Shown in pieces: positions 36,877-46,031 of a stretch of DNA of 64,000 nt. The position numbers were made by a program, and so were the translations under genes. The notes under the pieces are model-generated. The model was not told where the DNA came from. It worked only from the letters and a program-made list of their open reading frames with translations, and did no database searches. Each line of letters begins with the position of its first letter. Position 1 is the first letter of the stretch. The stretch comes from Paracoccaceae bacterium (GTDB lineage Bacteria; Pseudomonadota; Alphaproteobacteria; Rhodobacterales; Rhodobacteraceae): contig JALUYI010000006.1 of assembly GCA_027013095.1 (NCBI GenBank), forward strand, positions 1-64,000, given 5' to 3'.

Positions 36877-37962
36877 ATGAAACTTAAAACCTTACTGACC
36901 GGCTCGGCGGTCGCGGCCCTGATTGCAGGCGCAGCGTCAGCGGGGACGCTCACCGTGGTTTCGTGGGGCGGTGCCTACACGAAATCGCAGGTTGAGGCCT
37001 ATCAAAAGCCGTGGATGGCCAAGACCGGGAACAAGATCGTTTCCGATGATTACAACGGCGGTCTGGCCGAGGTGAAATCGCAGGTCGAGGCCGGCAACGT
37101 CACCTGGGACATCGTTGACGTGGAAATGTCTGACGCGGTTCGTGGCTGCGACGAAGGTCTGCTGGAGCCGATCGATCCCTCGATCCTGCCCCCCGCCCCG
37201 GATGGCACCCCCGCAACCAAGGACTTTGTCCCCGGAGCGATCACCGATTGTGGCGTGGCCAATATCGTCTGGTCGACGATCTATGCCTATGACACCACCA
37301 AGTTCAAAGGCGACAATGCGCCCAAGACGATGGCGGACTTTTTCAATGTTAAAAAGTTCCCCGGTAAGCGTGGCCTGCGCAAAACCCCCAAGGCGAATCT
37401 TGAAATGGCTCTGGCTGCCGATGGCGTCCCGGCCGACAAGATCTATGACGTTCTGGGAACCCCGGAAGGCGTAGACCGTGCCTTCAAGGTGCTTGATCGG
37501 ATCAAGAACGACGCCGTCTGGTGGGAAGCTGGCGCCCAACCGCCGCAACTGCTGGCCGATGGTGAAGTTGCCATGACCACCGCCTATAACGGCCGGATAT
37601 TTAATGCCGTTGCCGCCGAGCACAAACCGTTCAAGATCGTCTGGGATGCGCAAATCTTTGACTTTGACGTCTGGGTCATCCCCAAAGGCGCTCCGCACAA
37701 GGATCTGGCCATGGACTTTCTGGCGTTTTCGACCGACACCAAGCGTCTGGCGGATCAGGCGTCATGGATCTCCTATGGTCCGGCGCGTAAATCCTCGTCA
37801 GCTCTTGTGGGCTCGTTCCACAATGATCCGAACCTGAAGATGGGCCCGCAAATGCCCACGGCTCCGGCCAACTTCAAGACGGCGATTCAGAACAGCTTTA
37901 CCTTCTGGGCCGACCATCAGGATGAGTTGAACGCTCGCTTCAACGCTTGGCTGGCCAGCTGA
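36877..37962 (+). CDS. extracellular solute-binding protein, PotD/family 1 type
   Basis: A 361-residue periplasmic binding protein. The signal peptide is MKLKTLLTGSAVAALIAGAASA; the mature start TLTVVSWGGAYTKSQ is characteristic of polyamine-type proteins. ATG at 36877 follows AAGGAG; a frame start at 36787 overlaps the ATPase gene and lacks a signal. The ligand is probably a polyamine or amine, judged only from the family. A hairpin separates it from the first permease gene. Confidence 0.92.
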   Translation: MKLKTLLTGSAVAALIAGAASAGTLTVVSWGGAYTKSQVEAYQKPWMAKTGNKIVSDDYNGGLAEVKSQVEAGNVTWDIVDVEMSDAVRGCDEGLLEPIDPSILPPAPDGTPATKDFVPGAITDCGVANIVWSTIYAYDTTKFKGDNAPKTMADFFNVKKFPGKRGLRKTPKANLEMALAADGVPADKIYDVLGTPEGVDRAFKVLDRIKNDAVWWEAGAQPPQLLADGEVAMTTAYNGRIFNAVAAEHKPFKIVWDAQIFDFDVWVIPKGAPHKDLAMDFLAFSTDTKRLADQASWISYGPARKSSSALVGSFHNDPNLKMGPQMPTAPANFKTAIQNSFTFWADHQDELNARFNAWLAS

Positions 37963-37992
37963 TCGGGGTCAAACCTGTGATCCAGAAAACCG

Positions 37993-38015
37993 GAGGGGCG
38001 GCATGATCGCCCCTC
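37993..38015 (+). terminator. stem-loop between ABC binding protein and permease genes
   Basis: A perfect eight-base stem (GAGGGGCG, 37993-38000, with CGCCCCTC, 38008-38015) and a seven-base loop. No T tract follows, so it more likely protects the upstream mRNA or attenuates than terminates fully. Confidence 0.6.
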
Positions 38016-38047
38016 TGCGCAAGTCCTTCTAATTCCGACGGGGTCCC

Positions 38048-39298
38048 ATGACTGACGCATCAGGTCCGATTGTCACGGCTGACGGTATTCCGCTAAAACG
38101 CAAACTGGCGCGGGCGCTGTTCCGCAGCCGCGCGCGGGCCTTTGGATTGGCCTTTCCCCTGATTGCCTTTATCATTGCGGCGTTTATTATCCCGTTGATT
38201 TCGCTCCTCTGGCAGGGGGTGCATGATCCGCGCTATGCGACGTATATGCCGCGCTCAGCGGCGGCGGTTGCAAATTGGGACACCGTGTCCCCGATTACCG
38301 AAAAGATGGCGGCCGCAATGGTGGCCGATCTGGTTGAGGCCCGAAAGTCGCGGATGATCGGTCGGGTCGCCACCCGCGTTAACCGAGAGCTGCCGGGCTC
38401 GCGCTCGCTTTTTACCTCATCCGCACGCGTAGCCAAGAAAATGAAGCCCCCCTATCTTGAGGCGCTGGTCAAGAAAAGCAAAAAATGGGGCCAGTTGGCA
38501 ACTTGGCGTGCGGTCAAGATCAGCGCAAAGGTATATACCCCTGCCTATCTGGCCAATGCTGTCGATCTGAAATACAATGCCGACGGCTCATTCTCGCTGC
38601 AGGACACCAAGCACCGCATCAATCTGAAGCTGCTGGGCCGAACCTTGCAAATTTCCCTGATCGTGACGCTGGCGTGCCTGCTCCTCGGCTATCCTGTGGC
38701 CTATATGCTGTCCACATTGCCGACGCGCACATCGAACCTGTTGCTGATCCTCGTGCTGCTGCCGTTCTGGACGTCGCTTCTGGTTCGCACGACCGCATGG
38801 ATCGCGATGCTGCAAAGTCAGGGCGTGATCAACGATCTGTTTGTGCTGTTTGGGGTCACCACCGACGCCGAGCGGTTTTCCATGATCTACAACAAGACCG
38901 GCGTGTTGATCGCAATGACACATATCCTGCTGCCGTTCATGATCCTGCCGCTCTATTCGGTGATGAAAACGATTCCGCCCTCCTATGTGCGGGCGGCAAA
39001 ATCGATGGGGGCCCACCCCTCGACCGCATTCTGGCGGGTTTATTTTCCCCAAAGCGTCCCCGGGATCGGCGCCGGCGCGTTGTTGGTGTTCATTCTGGCG
39101 ATCGGCTATTATATCACCCCTGCCCTCGTTGGTGGACAAGACGGGCAGATGATCTCGAATATCATCGACTTTCACATGCGTAAATCTCTGAACTGGAACC
39201 TCGCAGCCGCCCTTGGGCTGGTGCTGCTGGTCGTCGTGATGTTCTTTTTCTGGATCTACGACCGTGTCGTGGGCATCGACAACATGAAGCTGGGGTAA
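38048..39298 (+). CDS. ABC transporter permease, PotB-like with large periplasmic insertion
   Basis: A 416-residue permease. After the first transmembrane helix (FGLAFPLIAFIIAAFIIPLISLLW) comes an inserted hydrophilic, Lys/Arg-rich domain of about 130 residues (roughly 60-190). The canonical five-helix core and EAA loop follow (YVRAAKSMGAHPSTAFWRVYFPQS). PotB proteins are usually about 285 residues, so the insertion explains the extra length. It could contact the binding protein. The second permease starts seven bases downstream. Confidence 0.92.
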   Translation: MTDASGPIVTADGIPLKRKLARALFRSRARAFGLAFPLIAFIIAAFIIPLISLLWQGVHDPRYATYMPRSAAAVANWDTVSPITEKMAAAMVADLVEARKSRMIGRVATRVNRELPGSRSLFTSSARVAKKMKPPYLEALVKKSKKWGQLATWRAVKISAKVYTPAYLANAVDLKYNADGSFSLQDTKHRINLKLLGRTLQISLIVTLACLLLGYPVAYMLSTLPTRTSNLLLILVLLPFWTSLLVRTTAWIAMLQSQGVINDLFVLFGVTTDAERFSMIYNKTGVLIAMTHILLPFMILPLYSVMKTIPPSYVRAAKSMGAHPSTAFWRVYFPQSVPGIGAGALLVFILAIGYYITPALVGGQDGQMISNIIDFHMRKSLNWNLAAALGLVLLVVVMFFFWIYDRVVGIDNMKLG

Positions 39299-39304
39299 AA
39301 GAGC

Positions 39305-40552
39305 ATGAGCGGCACATACAAATACATTCCCCCACGGCCCGCCATCTGGCTGCCGCTGTTGATCCCCGCGGTTCTGGGAGCCCTGATTGGACTGTTGACC
39401 GCCGAAGGGCGAACAATCCTGCTATTGCCTTACGCGCTGAGCGGGGCGGTTCTGTTCGCTCTGGCAGCGTGGCTCAGTATCCGCTTGTTTGAAAAAAATA
39501 GACTGGCGGCCGGTCTAGTGACGGGCGGTGCCTTTCTGCTGATCGGCGGATTTCTGTTCTCGCTGGCGTTCGGGGTTCTGATGGCCATTGTCGGCTATTT
39601 CATCGGGCGCATGGCCATCTGGCTGGCCACAGGTGAGTATCGCCTGAACCTGCCCCCCTATGCCACCAGTAGCGAGGTCGCGTGGTTCTACGGGTTTCGG
39701 GTCATCTGCGGCGCGATCTTTCTTTATCTGATCGTCCCGATTATCATCATCATACCGCTGTCTTTCAATGCCACGCCCTATTTCAGCTTTACTCCGGACA
39801 TGCTGTCGCTCAGCCCCAAGGGGTACTCGCTGCGCTGGTACTGGGATATTTTGCAAAACGGGATGGAGAACCCGAACACCTCCGGTTGGGCGTTCTTTTC
39901 CGATATGTGGGAAAACGCGCAGTGGATCCGGGCGATCAAGAACTCATTCTGGATTGGAACCTGGGCCACGCTGCTGGCAACGGCTCTCGGCACGCTGGCG
40001 GCCATTGGCCTGTCTCGCTCTGAGATGCCGTGGCGCCGCCCGATTACGGCGCTGTTGATCTCGCCGATGATTGTGCCTCTGGTGATCACCGCTTCCGGCC
40101 TGTTCTATTTCTTTTCGGGAATCGGGTTGGCCAAGACCTATACCGGGGTGATTCTGGCCCATGCTGTGCTGGGAACACCCTTTGTCATCATCACCGTCAC
40201 GGCGACTCTGGTCAGCTTTGATCAGAGTCTGACGCGCGCGGCGGCAAATATGGGGGCCGGTCCGGTCACGACGTTTTTCAAGGTGCAGATGCCCCTGATC
40301 CTGCCCGGCGTGATTTCAGGCGGCCTGTTTGCCTTCATCACCTCGTTTGACGAGGTGGTCGTGGTCCTGCAGTTGGCCGGCGTTCAGCAGCGCACCATCC
40401 CGCGCCAGATGTTTAGCGGTATCCGTGAACAGATCAGTCCAACAATTCTGGCGGTCGCGACGATCCTTGTCATCATCTCCATTATGCTGTTAACGATGGT
40501 CGAAATTCTGCGGCGCCGCTCAGAGCGGATGCGCGGACTGAGCCCCGCCTGA
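39305..40552 (+). CDS. ABC transporter permease, PotC-like with N-terminal membrane extension
   Basis: A 415-residue permease. The C-terminal 280 residues match PotC, with the EAA loop LTRAAANMGAGPVTTFFKVQMPLILPG. The first 110 residues add three or four hydrophobic segments (AIWLPLLIPAVLGALIGLLT, ILLLPYALSGAVLFALAAWL, LLIGGFLFSLAFGVLMAIVG) not found in the usual PotC. It is the last gene of the transporter operon and is convergent with the AEC transporter gene. Confidence 0.92.
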   Translation: MSGTYKYIPPRPAIWLPLLIPAVLGALIGLLTAEGRTILLLPYALSGAVLFALAAWLSIRLFEKNRLAAGLVTGGAFLLIGGFLFSLAFGVLMAIVGYFIGRMAIWLATGEYRLNLPPYATSSEVAWFYGFRVICGAIFLYLIVPIIIIIPLSFNATPYFSFTPDMLSLSPKGYSLRWYWDILQNGMENPNTSGWAFFSDMWENAQWIRAIKNSFWIGTWATLLATALGTLAAIGLSRSEMPWRRPITALLISPMIVPLVITASGLFYFFSGIGLAKTYTGVILAHAVLGTPFVIITVTATLVSFDQSLTRAAANMGAGPVTTFFKVQMPLILPGVISGGLFAFITSFDEVVVVLQLAGVQQRTIPRQMFSGIREQISPTILAVATILVIISIMLLTMVEILRRRSERMRGLSPA

Positions 40553-40569
40553 TCTCTGAACCACAGACC

Positions 40570-41505
40570 CTATACGCCAAGAACGGCCAACCAGAAGGTG
40601 ACTGAGAAAACCGACAGCAGCGTTCCGCTGAGAACGGCGCTTGCTGCAATGCGCCGGCCTGTTCCGTAGATATTGGAAAAAATGAAGGCATTCACACCCG
40701 GCGCCATTGCTGCAGTCAGAACCGCGCTGTGAACCATCCCTTTTGGCAGCGCAAAAACCGCCGTGGACAAGACATATGCGACCGCCGGGTGCAGGAACAG
40801 CGACAGACCGCAAACCCAGGCCACAAGGCGCAGGTCGCCATCAGGGCGATAACGATAGAGTATCCCGCCAAGCGCAAACAGCGCCGTCGGTAGCGCAGCC
40901 CGCACCACCAGATCCAGCGCTTCGGCGATGGGTCCGGCCAGCGTGATGCCGGACAAGTTGACGATAAACCCGGCTATGATGGCCAGCATCAGCGCATTTT
41001 TGAACATGGCCTTCAGCGTCTCGGCCAACATGCGCAAGGGCGAGGCCTGGCGGTTGCGCACGATCTCCATCGAGCTGATACCAAGGAAATAGCAAAACGG
41101 CGCGTGGATCGAAATGATTGCAAAATTCGGGCCCAGAGAGCCGGGGCCATAAGCACGCTCCATGATCGGCAAGCCCAACAAAACCGAATTCGTGAACAGC
41201 GCTGAAAACCCGATGGCAACGCTTTCGTCCCACGCCCGGTGAAACAGCAGACGCGCACCCAACATGCCGATGGCAAAGGCGGCAACCGACCCCGAATAAT
41301 AGCTGATCATCAGACCCGCATTATAGCCATGCGACAAATCCAGCCTTGAGATCGCCCGGAACAAAAGCAGCGGAATAGCAAATTTCTGGCTGAACTGCAT
41401 CAGGCTGTCTGCGGCGCTATCACTAAAAAACCCGCGCCAGACCGTAAAATAGCCAAAGCCGAGAACCAGAAAAACCGGCAGGATGATGGTGATCAGCGCG
41501 GACAC
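40570..41505 (-). CDS. AEC-family membrane transporter
   Basis: A 311-residue protein with about ten hydrophobic segments, of the auxin efflux carrier (AEC) family. Members in bacteria move malonate, malate or other small acids, sometimes as exporters. Family features are the N-terminal ILPVFLVLGFGYF and the Asn/Pro-containing helices MAPGVNAFIFSN. It is the last gene of the minus-strand operon that begins near 46961; the PhnP-like stop lies two bases before its ATG. Confidence 0.9.
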   Translation of the reverse strand: MSALITIILPVFLVLGFGYFTVWRGFFSDSAADSLMQFSQKFAIPLLLFRAISRLDLSHGYNAGLMISYYSGSVAAFAIGMLGARLLFHRAWDESVAIGFSALFTNSVLLGLPIMERAYGPGSLGPNFAIISIHAPFCYFLGISSMEIVRNRQASPLRMLAETLKAMFKNALMLAIIAGFIVNLSGITLAGPIAEALDLVVRAALPTALFALGGILYRYRPDGDLRLVAWVCGLSLFLHPAVAYVLSTAVFALPKGMVHSAVLTAAMAPGVNAFIFSNIYGTGRRIAASAVLSGTLLSVFSVTFWLAVLGV

Positions 41506-41507
41506 GC

Positions 41508-42305
41508 TCAGACCCGTGTTTCGATCACCATGCCGTCAAAGGCAGGCGTGACATTGTCCGGCGTCTCGGCGCAAAGAGTCTGGTAATCCATGTCGATATG
41601 CATGTTTGTCAGAACCGCCCGTCTTGGGGCCGCCCGCTTGATCCAGTCCAGGCTCTGCGCCAGATGGGCATGGGTTGGATGCGGTTTTCGCCTCAGCGCA
41701 TCCAGAACCCAGACATCCAGATCCGCAAGTGCGGGCCATGACTCAGGGTATATTTCGGCAACATCGGGCAGATACGCCAGTCGGTTTATCCGAAACCCCA
41801 AGGCATCAATGCTGCCATGCCCGACCCGAAACGAGGTAAGGGTGATGTCGCCCCCGGCCCCCGAAACGGTCAGGCGATCGGGCAATGTATGAAGGTCCAG
41901 AATGGGGGGATAGGGGCTGCCCTCGGGCTGCACGAACACATATCCAAAGCGCGAGATCAACGATTGCCCGGTCACACCGTCCGCCCAGACCGGCAACCGC
42001 CGTTTCATGTTGAAAACAACCATCCTGAGGTCATCAATCCCATGCACGTGATCGGCATGCTGGTGGGTGTAGACAACGCCGTCAAGCTGACCAACCCCAG
42101 CGTCCAAAAGCTGTGCGCGCAGATCTGGCGAGGTATCAATCAAAACGCGCGTGGTTCCGCCCTTGCCGACCCGCTCGATCAGCATCGAGCAGCGCCTGCG
42201 TCGGTTTTTCGGCTCATTCGGATCGCATTTTCCCCAGTTTTCACCAAGACGCGGCACCCCCCCTGATGACCCGCACCCAAGAATCGTGAAACGCAAAACG
42301 CCCAT
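41508..42305 (-). CDS. PhnP-like metallo-beta-lactamase-fold hydrolase
   Basis: A 265-residue metallo-hydrolase. The metal motif is THQHADH (His81, His83, Asp85, His86), with further ligands in VGHGS and the C-terminal TNMHIDMDY. The N-terminus FTILGCGSSGGVPRLG with Cys-rich following residues is typical of PhnP-like phosphodiesterases that act on cyclic nucleotides or phosphoribosyl phosphates. The start is ATG at 42305, overlapping the TatD stop by one base. It lies in the tmk-holB-TatD operon, a frequent arrangement. Confidence 0.93.
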   Translation of the reverse strand: MGVLRFTILGCGSSGGVPRLGENWGKCDPNEPKNRRRRCSMLIERVGKGGTTRVLIDTSPDLRAQLLDAGVGQLDGVVYTHQHADHVHGIDDLRMVVFNMKRRLPVWADGVTGQSLISRFGYVFVQPEGSPYPPILDLHTLPDRLTVSGAGGDITLTSFRVGHGSIDALGFRINRLAYLPDVAEIYPESWPALADLDVWVLDALRRKPHPTHAHLAQSLDWIKRAAPRRAVLTNMHIDMDYQTLCAETPDNVTPAFDGMVIETRV

Positions 42306-43114
42306 CACGCAGCCTCGGCGGTCCATGCGGCGGCCTTGGCAAACAGACGGTCGAAATTTTCTGATGTGGCCTTGGCGAACTCAGCGTAGTCAAGGTCAAA
42401 CAGCCGCGCCCCAACCTCGGCTGTCAAGGCCGTGTGGGCGGGTTCGTTTCGCTTGCCCCGATGTGGTGGTGGGGCCAGATAAGGTGAATCCGTCTCGACC
42501 AGAATACGATCGATTGGCGCGGCCGAAAAGATATCGCGCACCTCCCGGGATTTCGGAAAGGTCGCAATCCCCGACATCGACAGGTAAAACCCCAGATCCA
42601 GTGCTGTTTTCGCCAACTCTGGCCCCGAGGAAAAGCAGTGCATGACACAAGTAAACGCGCCTGCCGCATATTCGCGTGTCAGAATATCGGCCATGTCATG
42701 ATCGGCGTTGCGCGCGTGGATGATCAACGGCAGGCCGGATTGCCGCGCCGCCTCTATATGGATGGAAAGGCTCTGTTTTTGTGCCGATTTTGTCTCGGCC
42801 GTGTAATGATAATCCAATCCGGTTTCGCCGATCCCAACCATTTTGGGATGGCGACTGATCTGCAGAAGCGTTTCAAGCTGGGCCATTGGCTCGCTTGCGG
42901 CATTCATCGGGTGGGTTGCCGCGGCAAAGAACACCGGTGCGTGCGTTTCGGAAATCTTGCGCACCCCCGGAACCTCGCGCAAACGGGTTGCGATAGAAAC
43001 CATGCGCGTGACGCCGGCCTCAAGGGCACGGTCAATAACCTCGGGAAGATCATCGGCGAAATCGGGAAAATCAAGATGGCAATGGCTGTCAACGATCTGG
43101 GGCCGGGCCGGCAT
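42305..43114 (-). CDS. tatD: TatD-family DNA/metal-dependent hydrolase
   Basis: A 269-residue TIM-barrel amidohydrolase. The metal ligands are seen in VDSHCHLDFPDF near the N-terminus, GETGLDYHY, IHARNADHD, CVMHCFSSGPE and VETDSPYLAP. Members are Mg2+-dependent 3'-5' exonucleases or deoxyribonucleases linked to DNA repair. It follows holB after 18 bases and overlaps the PhnP-like gene by one base. The name follows family practice; whether this is TatD or the YcfH/YjjV type is not decided. Confidence 0.93.
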   Translation of the reverse strand: MPARPQIVDSHCHLDFPDFADDLPEVIDRALEAGVTRMVSIATRLREVPGVRKISETHAPVFFAAATHPMNAASEPMAQLETLLQISRHPKMVGIGETGLDYHYTAETKSAQKQSLSIHIEAARQSGLPLIIHARNADHDMADILTREYAAGAFTCVMHCFSSGPELAKTALDLGFYLSMSGIATFPKSREVRDIFSAAPIDRILVETDSPYLAPPPHRGKRNEPAHTALTAEVGARLFDLDYAEFAKATSENFDRLFAKAAAWTAEAA

Positions 43115-43132
43115 GATGATGTGCTCCGTTTT

Positions 43133-44245
43133 TTACGCGGCGGCGAGTTCTGCTGCCGTCCGGTCGATTTTGATCAACATATCAAGGATCACACTGGCCG
43201 GGTCAAGATGAACCGCGCGGGCGTGCTCGGCCCGGGCAGTCAGCTCGGCAGCAAGCACAGCCCAGCGCCGTGATGTGGTTGCGGTCTGCGCAAAGCGCCC
43301 CAGGATTTCCGCGTCGATCCTTACACCGTCAGCGGGCGCGTTCCCTTGCAGCCCCGCGGTTGCCAGCCGATGCAGTAGCCGCCCAATCAAACGCAGGCAA
43401 AGATCATAGCGCACGGCCCCGGCAGCACCTGTGCAGCTTTCGGCCAGTTTGATCGCCTGCGCGCGGTCCATGCGAGAGAGGGGCGACAGCAGCTGCACGA
43501 GGGTCTGGTAAATCTCGATCCCACCGTCTGACAACAGACGGATCGCGTCCCCGACCGAACCTTGGGCCAGCATTTCGATTAGCGCCGGATCCACGGGTGA
43601 TTCAATCCCCGCGGCGGCCAGCGCCTGTTCAAGGTCGCGAGGGCTTAGAGGCGCGCAGGTCAGGGTGCGACAGCGGCTGCGGATTGTCGGCAACAACCCC
43701 ATCGGATTGTGACTGATCAATAGCAGGGTTGAACGGGCCGGGGGCTCCTCCAGCACTTTCAAAAGAGCATTGGCCGCAGAGGTGTTCATCTCATCAACCG
43801 AGTCGACAATGGCGACGCGATGCCCGCCATCGGTCGAGGACAGATGAAAAAATCCGATCAGCTTGCGCACCTCATCCACGGTCAGGACCGTTTTCAGGCG
43901 CTTTTTGCGGTCATCCCAACCGCGACGGCAGAGGATCAGACGAGGCTCGGCCAAGGCATCGATCCGATGCGAAATAGCGCTGTCACCCGGCATATCAAGC
44001 GATGCAGGCGGTGCGGTCCCCTCCTCGTCAGCCCTGCCAAGAAGGAACCGCGCGATCCGCCACGCCAGTGTCGCCTTTCCCACCCCGCGGGGGCCGCTGA
44101 TCAGCCAACCGTGATGCATCCGCGTGCTGTTGAAGGCCGCCAGAAATGTCTGCTCGGCTGCTTCTTGCCCAAACAGCAGGGGGGTCAGGCGGGGGTGGCG
44201 CACCCCCTCCATCGCGTCCGGTTCGGGAATTTCGATCTCGCTCAT
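43133..44245 (-). CDS. holB: DNA polymerase III subunit delta'
   Basis: A 370-residue clamp-loader subunit. The P-loop-like motif is SGPRGVGKATLAWRIARF, the sensor region is LLISHNPMGLLPTIRSRC, and the SRC motif is intact. As in most delta' subunits the Walker motif deviates from the ATP-binding consensus. It overlaps tmk by four bases (ATGA), as in many genomes where tmk and holB are paired. Confidence 0.95.
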   Translation of the reverse strand: MSEIEIPEPDAMEGVRHPRLTPLLFGQEAAEQTFLAAFNSTRMHHGWLISGPRGVGKATLAWRIARFLLGRADEEGTAPPASLDMPGDSAISHRIDALAEPRLILCRRGWDDRKKRLKTVLTVDEVRKLIGFFHLSSTDGGHRVAIVDSVDEMNTSAANALLKVLEEPPARSTLLLISHNPMGLLPTIRSRCRTLTCAPLSPRDLEQALAAAGIESPVDPALIEMLAQGSVGDAIRLLSDGGIEIYQTLVQLLSPLSRMDRAQAIKLAESCTGAAGAVRYDLCLRLIGRLLHRLATAGLQGNAPADGVRIDAEILGRFAQTATTSRRWAVLAAELTARAEHARAVHLDPASVILDMLIKIDRTAAELAAA

Positions 44246-44874
44246 CGGGTCATTCGCGCCAGTAAACGGGTTTCAATATCATCCGCAATCGCGGCGCTGC
44301 TGCGAGCACCATCAATCAGAACGCAACGCCCGGGAAAATCGCCGGCCAGCGCGTGAAAGCCTCGGGCCAAGGCGTTTTGGAACTCCAGCCCAAAGGATTC
44401 AAAACGATCCTCGCCGGAATTGCGCGCCAGCCCCCTTGCCAATGCGACCTCGGGGTCCATTTCGATAATAAAGGTCAGGTCCGGTTCGCGGCCAATTGTC
44501 AATTCATGCAGCCGGTCAGCCAAAAGGCGCAGATCCCCGCGCGTTGCCCCCTGATAGACCCGGGTTGAATCCGCAAAGCGATCGCAGATGACGGTTTGAC
44601 CCCGGGCCAGGGCCGGTTCGATGGTTTTTTCCAGATGATCCCGGCGTGCCGCGTTAAACAGCAGGATTTCGGTTACGGCCGACCACCGGTGCGCCTCGCC
44701 TTCGACAAGCAGGCGGCGGATATCCTCGGCGCCATCAGAGCCACCCGGCTCTCGGGTCAGCAAGGTATCAATCCCGCGCGCGCGCAACCGGTCGGCCAAT
44801 AGGCGGGCCTGGGTCGATTTTCCAGACCCGTCGATTCCCTCAAAGGTAATGAACTGCGCCGCCGGGTCGGTCAA
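44242..44874 (-). CDS. tmk: thymidylate kinase
   Basis: A 210-residue dTMP kinase. The P-loop is FEGIDGSGKSTQARLL, the DR(Y/F) motif is VICDRFADSTRVYQG, and the LID region is GLARNSGEDRFESFG. It supplies dTDP for DNA replication. It overlaps both the carboxypeptidase gene and holB by four bases, so the set is translationally coupled. Confidence 0.97.
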   Translation of the reverse strand: MTDPAAQFITFEGIDGSGKSTQARLLADRLRARGIDTLLTREPGGSDGAEDIRRLLVEGEAHRWSAVTEILLFNAARRDHLEKTIEPALARGQTVICDRFADSTRVYQGATRGDLRLLADRLHELTIGREPDLTFIIEMDPEVALARGLARNSGEDRFESFGLEFQNALARGFHALAGDFPGRCVLIDGARSSAAIADDIETRLLARMTR

Positions 44875-46019
44875 TTGGCCAGATCCAGAATTTTCCGGCC
44901 CAAAACCCGCGCCGACAGCTTCAGCTGCCCGACAAAGCCCGCCTTCTTAACGTCAGATGCGGCAAAAACAGGCACATCAACCGGGCGCATATCGGGAATG
45001 GAAATCTTCAGGACGCCCAGTTTCTGCCCCTTGGAAATCGGCGCGGCGATGGGCTGTACCATTTGCAGCGACGCCTGCAGTTTTGAGCCAACGCTGACCG
45101 GCAGCAGCAGCTTTACATCGGATTTCACCATGACATCGACGGTCTTGGCAGTGCCCAGCCAAACCTTGGCTCGGCCAACCACCTGCCCTGCCTTCAGCGC
45201 TTTTTTCTGTGAAAACTGGCGAAACGCCCAATTGATGATTTTGCCCGCCTCGGTCGCGCGGTCCTGCGAGGTTTTCAGGCCAGAGATCATCATAACCACG
45301 CGCCGCCCATTGCGGACCGCCGAACCGACAACGCCATACCCGGCCTCCTTGGTGTGGCCGGTTTTCAAACCGTCTGCGCCGACGCCCAGCTTTAACAAGG
45401 GGTTGCGATTGAACCGATTGGCCGGAGAACGCCCGTCAAACGCAAATTCCGTTTCCGAGAAGTATTTGTAATATTGTGGAAATTTTCGGATGATCCGGCT
45501 GGCCAAGAAGACCAGATCGCGGGCGCTCATACGTTGACCGGGATCGGGCCAGCCGTTGGCGTTGGCAAAATGCGACTGTGTCATGCCCAACTCTTTGGCG
45601 CGTTTGGTCATGGCGCGGGCGAACTCGGGCTCGCTGCCGGCCAGTGCCTCGGCCAGAACGACACAGGCATCGTTCCCCGACAGTATGATCACCCCGCGGA
45701 TTAGGTCTTCGACGCGCACCCGATCCCGTGTGTTCAAAAACATGGTCGAGCCGCCATAGGACATCGCGTGTTTGGAGACCGGCAGTTTTTCGTCCAGCGT
45801 CAAACGCCCATCATCGAGCGACTCAAATACCATGTTCAGGGTCATCAGCTTTGACATCGAGGCGGGGGGCATCGACACATCAGCGTTCTTTTCCAAAAGG
45901 ACGGTCCCGGTCGCATAGTCAATCACCAGCGCCGCGCGCGCCTTGGTTTCAAAGGCATGAACCTGCACTCCGCTAAGGAACAGGACCAGAAAAACGCCAA
46001 GGATGGACTGCAAGCGCAC
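44871..46019 (-). CDS. D-alanyl-D-alanine carboxypeptidase (PBP5/6 type)
   Basis: A 382-residue exported serine peptidase S11. A signal peptide (ILGVFLVLFLSGVQVHA) precedes the catalytic motifs SMSK (Ser54, Lys57), SGN (Ser114-Asn116) and KTG (219-221). The C-terminal PBP5 domain follows, ending in a short amphipathic helix (QLKLSARVLGRKILDLA) that should anchor it to the inner membrane. It trims pentapeptides in peptidoglycan. It follows the SPOR lipoprotein gene after 12 bases. Confidence 0.95.
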   Translation of the reverse strand: MRLQSILGVFLVLFLSGVQVHAFETKARAALVIDYATGTVLLEKNADVSMPPASMSKLMTLNMVFESLDDGRLTLDEKLPVSKHAMSYGGSTMFLNTRDRVRVEDLIRGVIILSGNDACVVLAEALAGSEPEFARAMTKRAKELGMTQSHFANANGWPDPGQRMSARDLVFLASRIIRKFPQYYKYFSETEFAFDGRSPANRFNRNPLLKLGVGADGLKTGHTKEAGYGVVGSAVRNGRRVVMMISGLKTSQDRATEAGKIINWAFRQFSQKKALKAGQVVGRAKVWLGTAKTVDVMVKSDVKLLLPVSVGSKLQASLQMVQPIAAPISKGQKLGVLKISIPDMRPVDVPVFAASDVKKAGFVGQLKLSARVLGRKILDLAN

Positions 46020-46031
46020 CGAATTTCCCCT

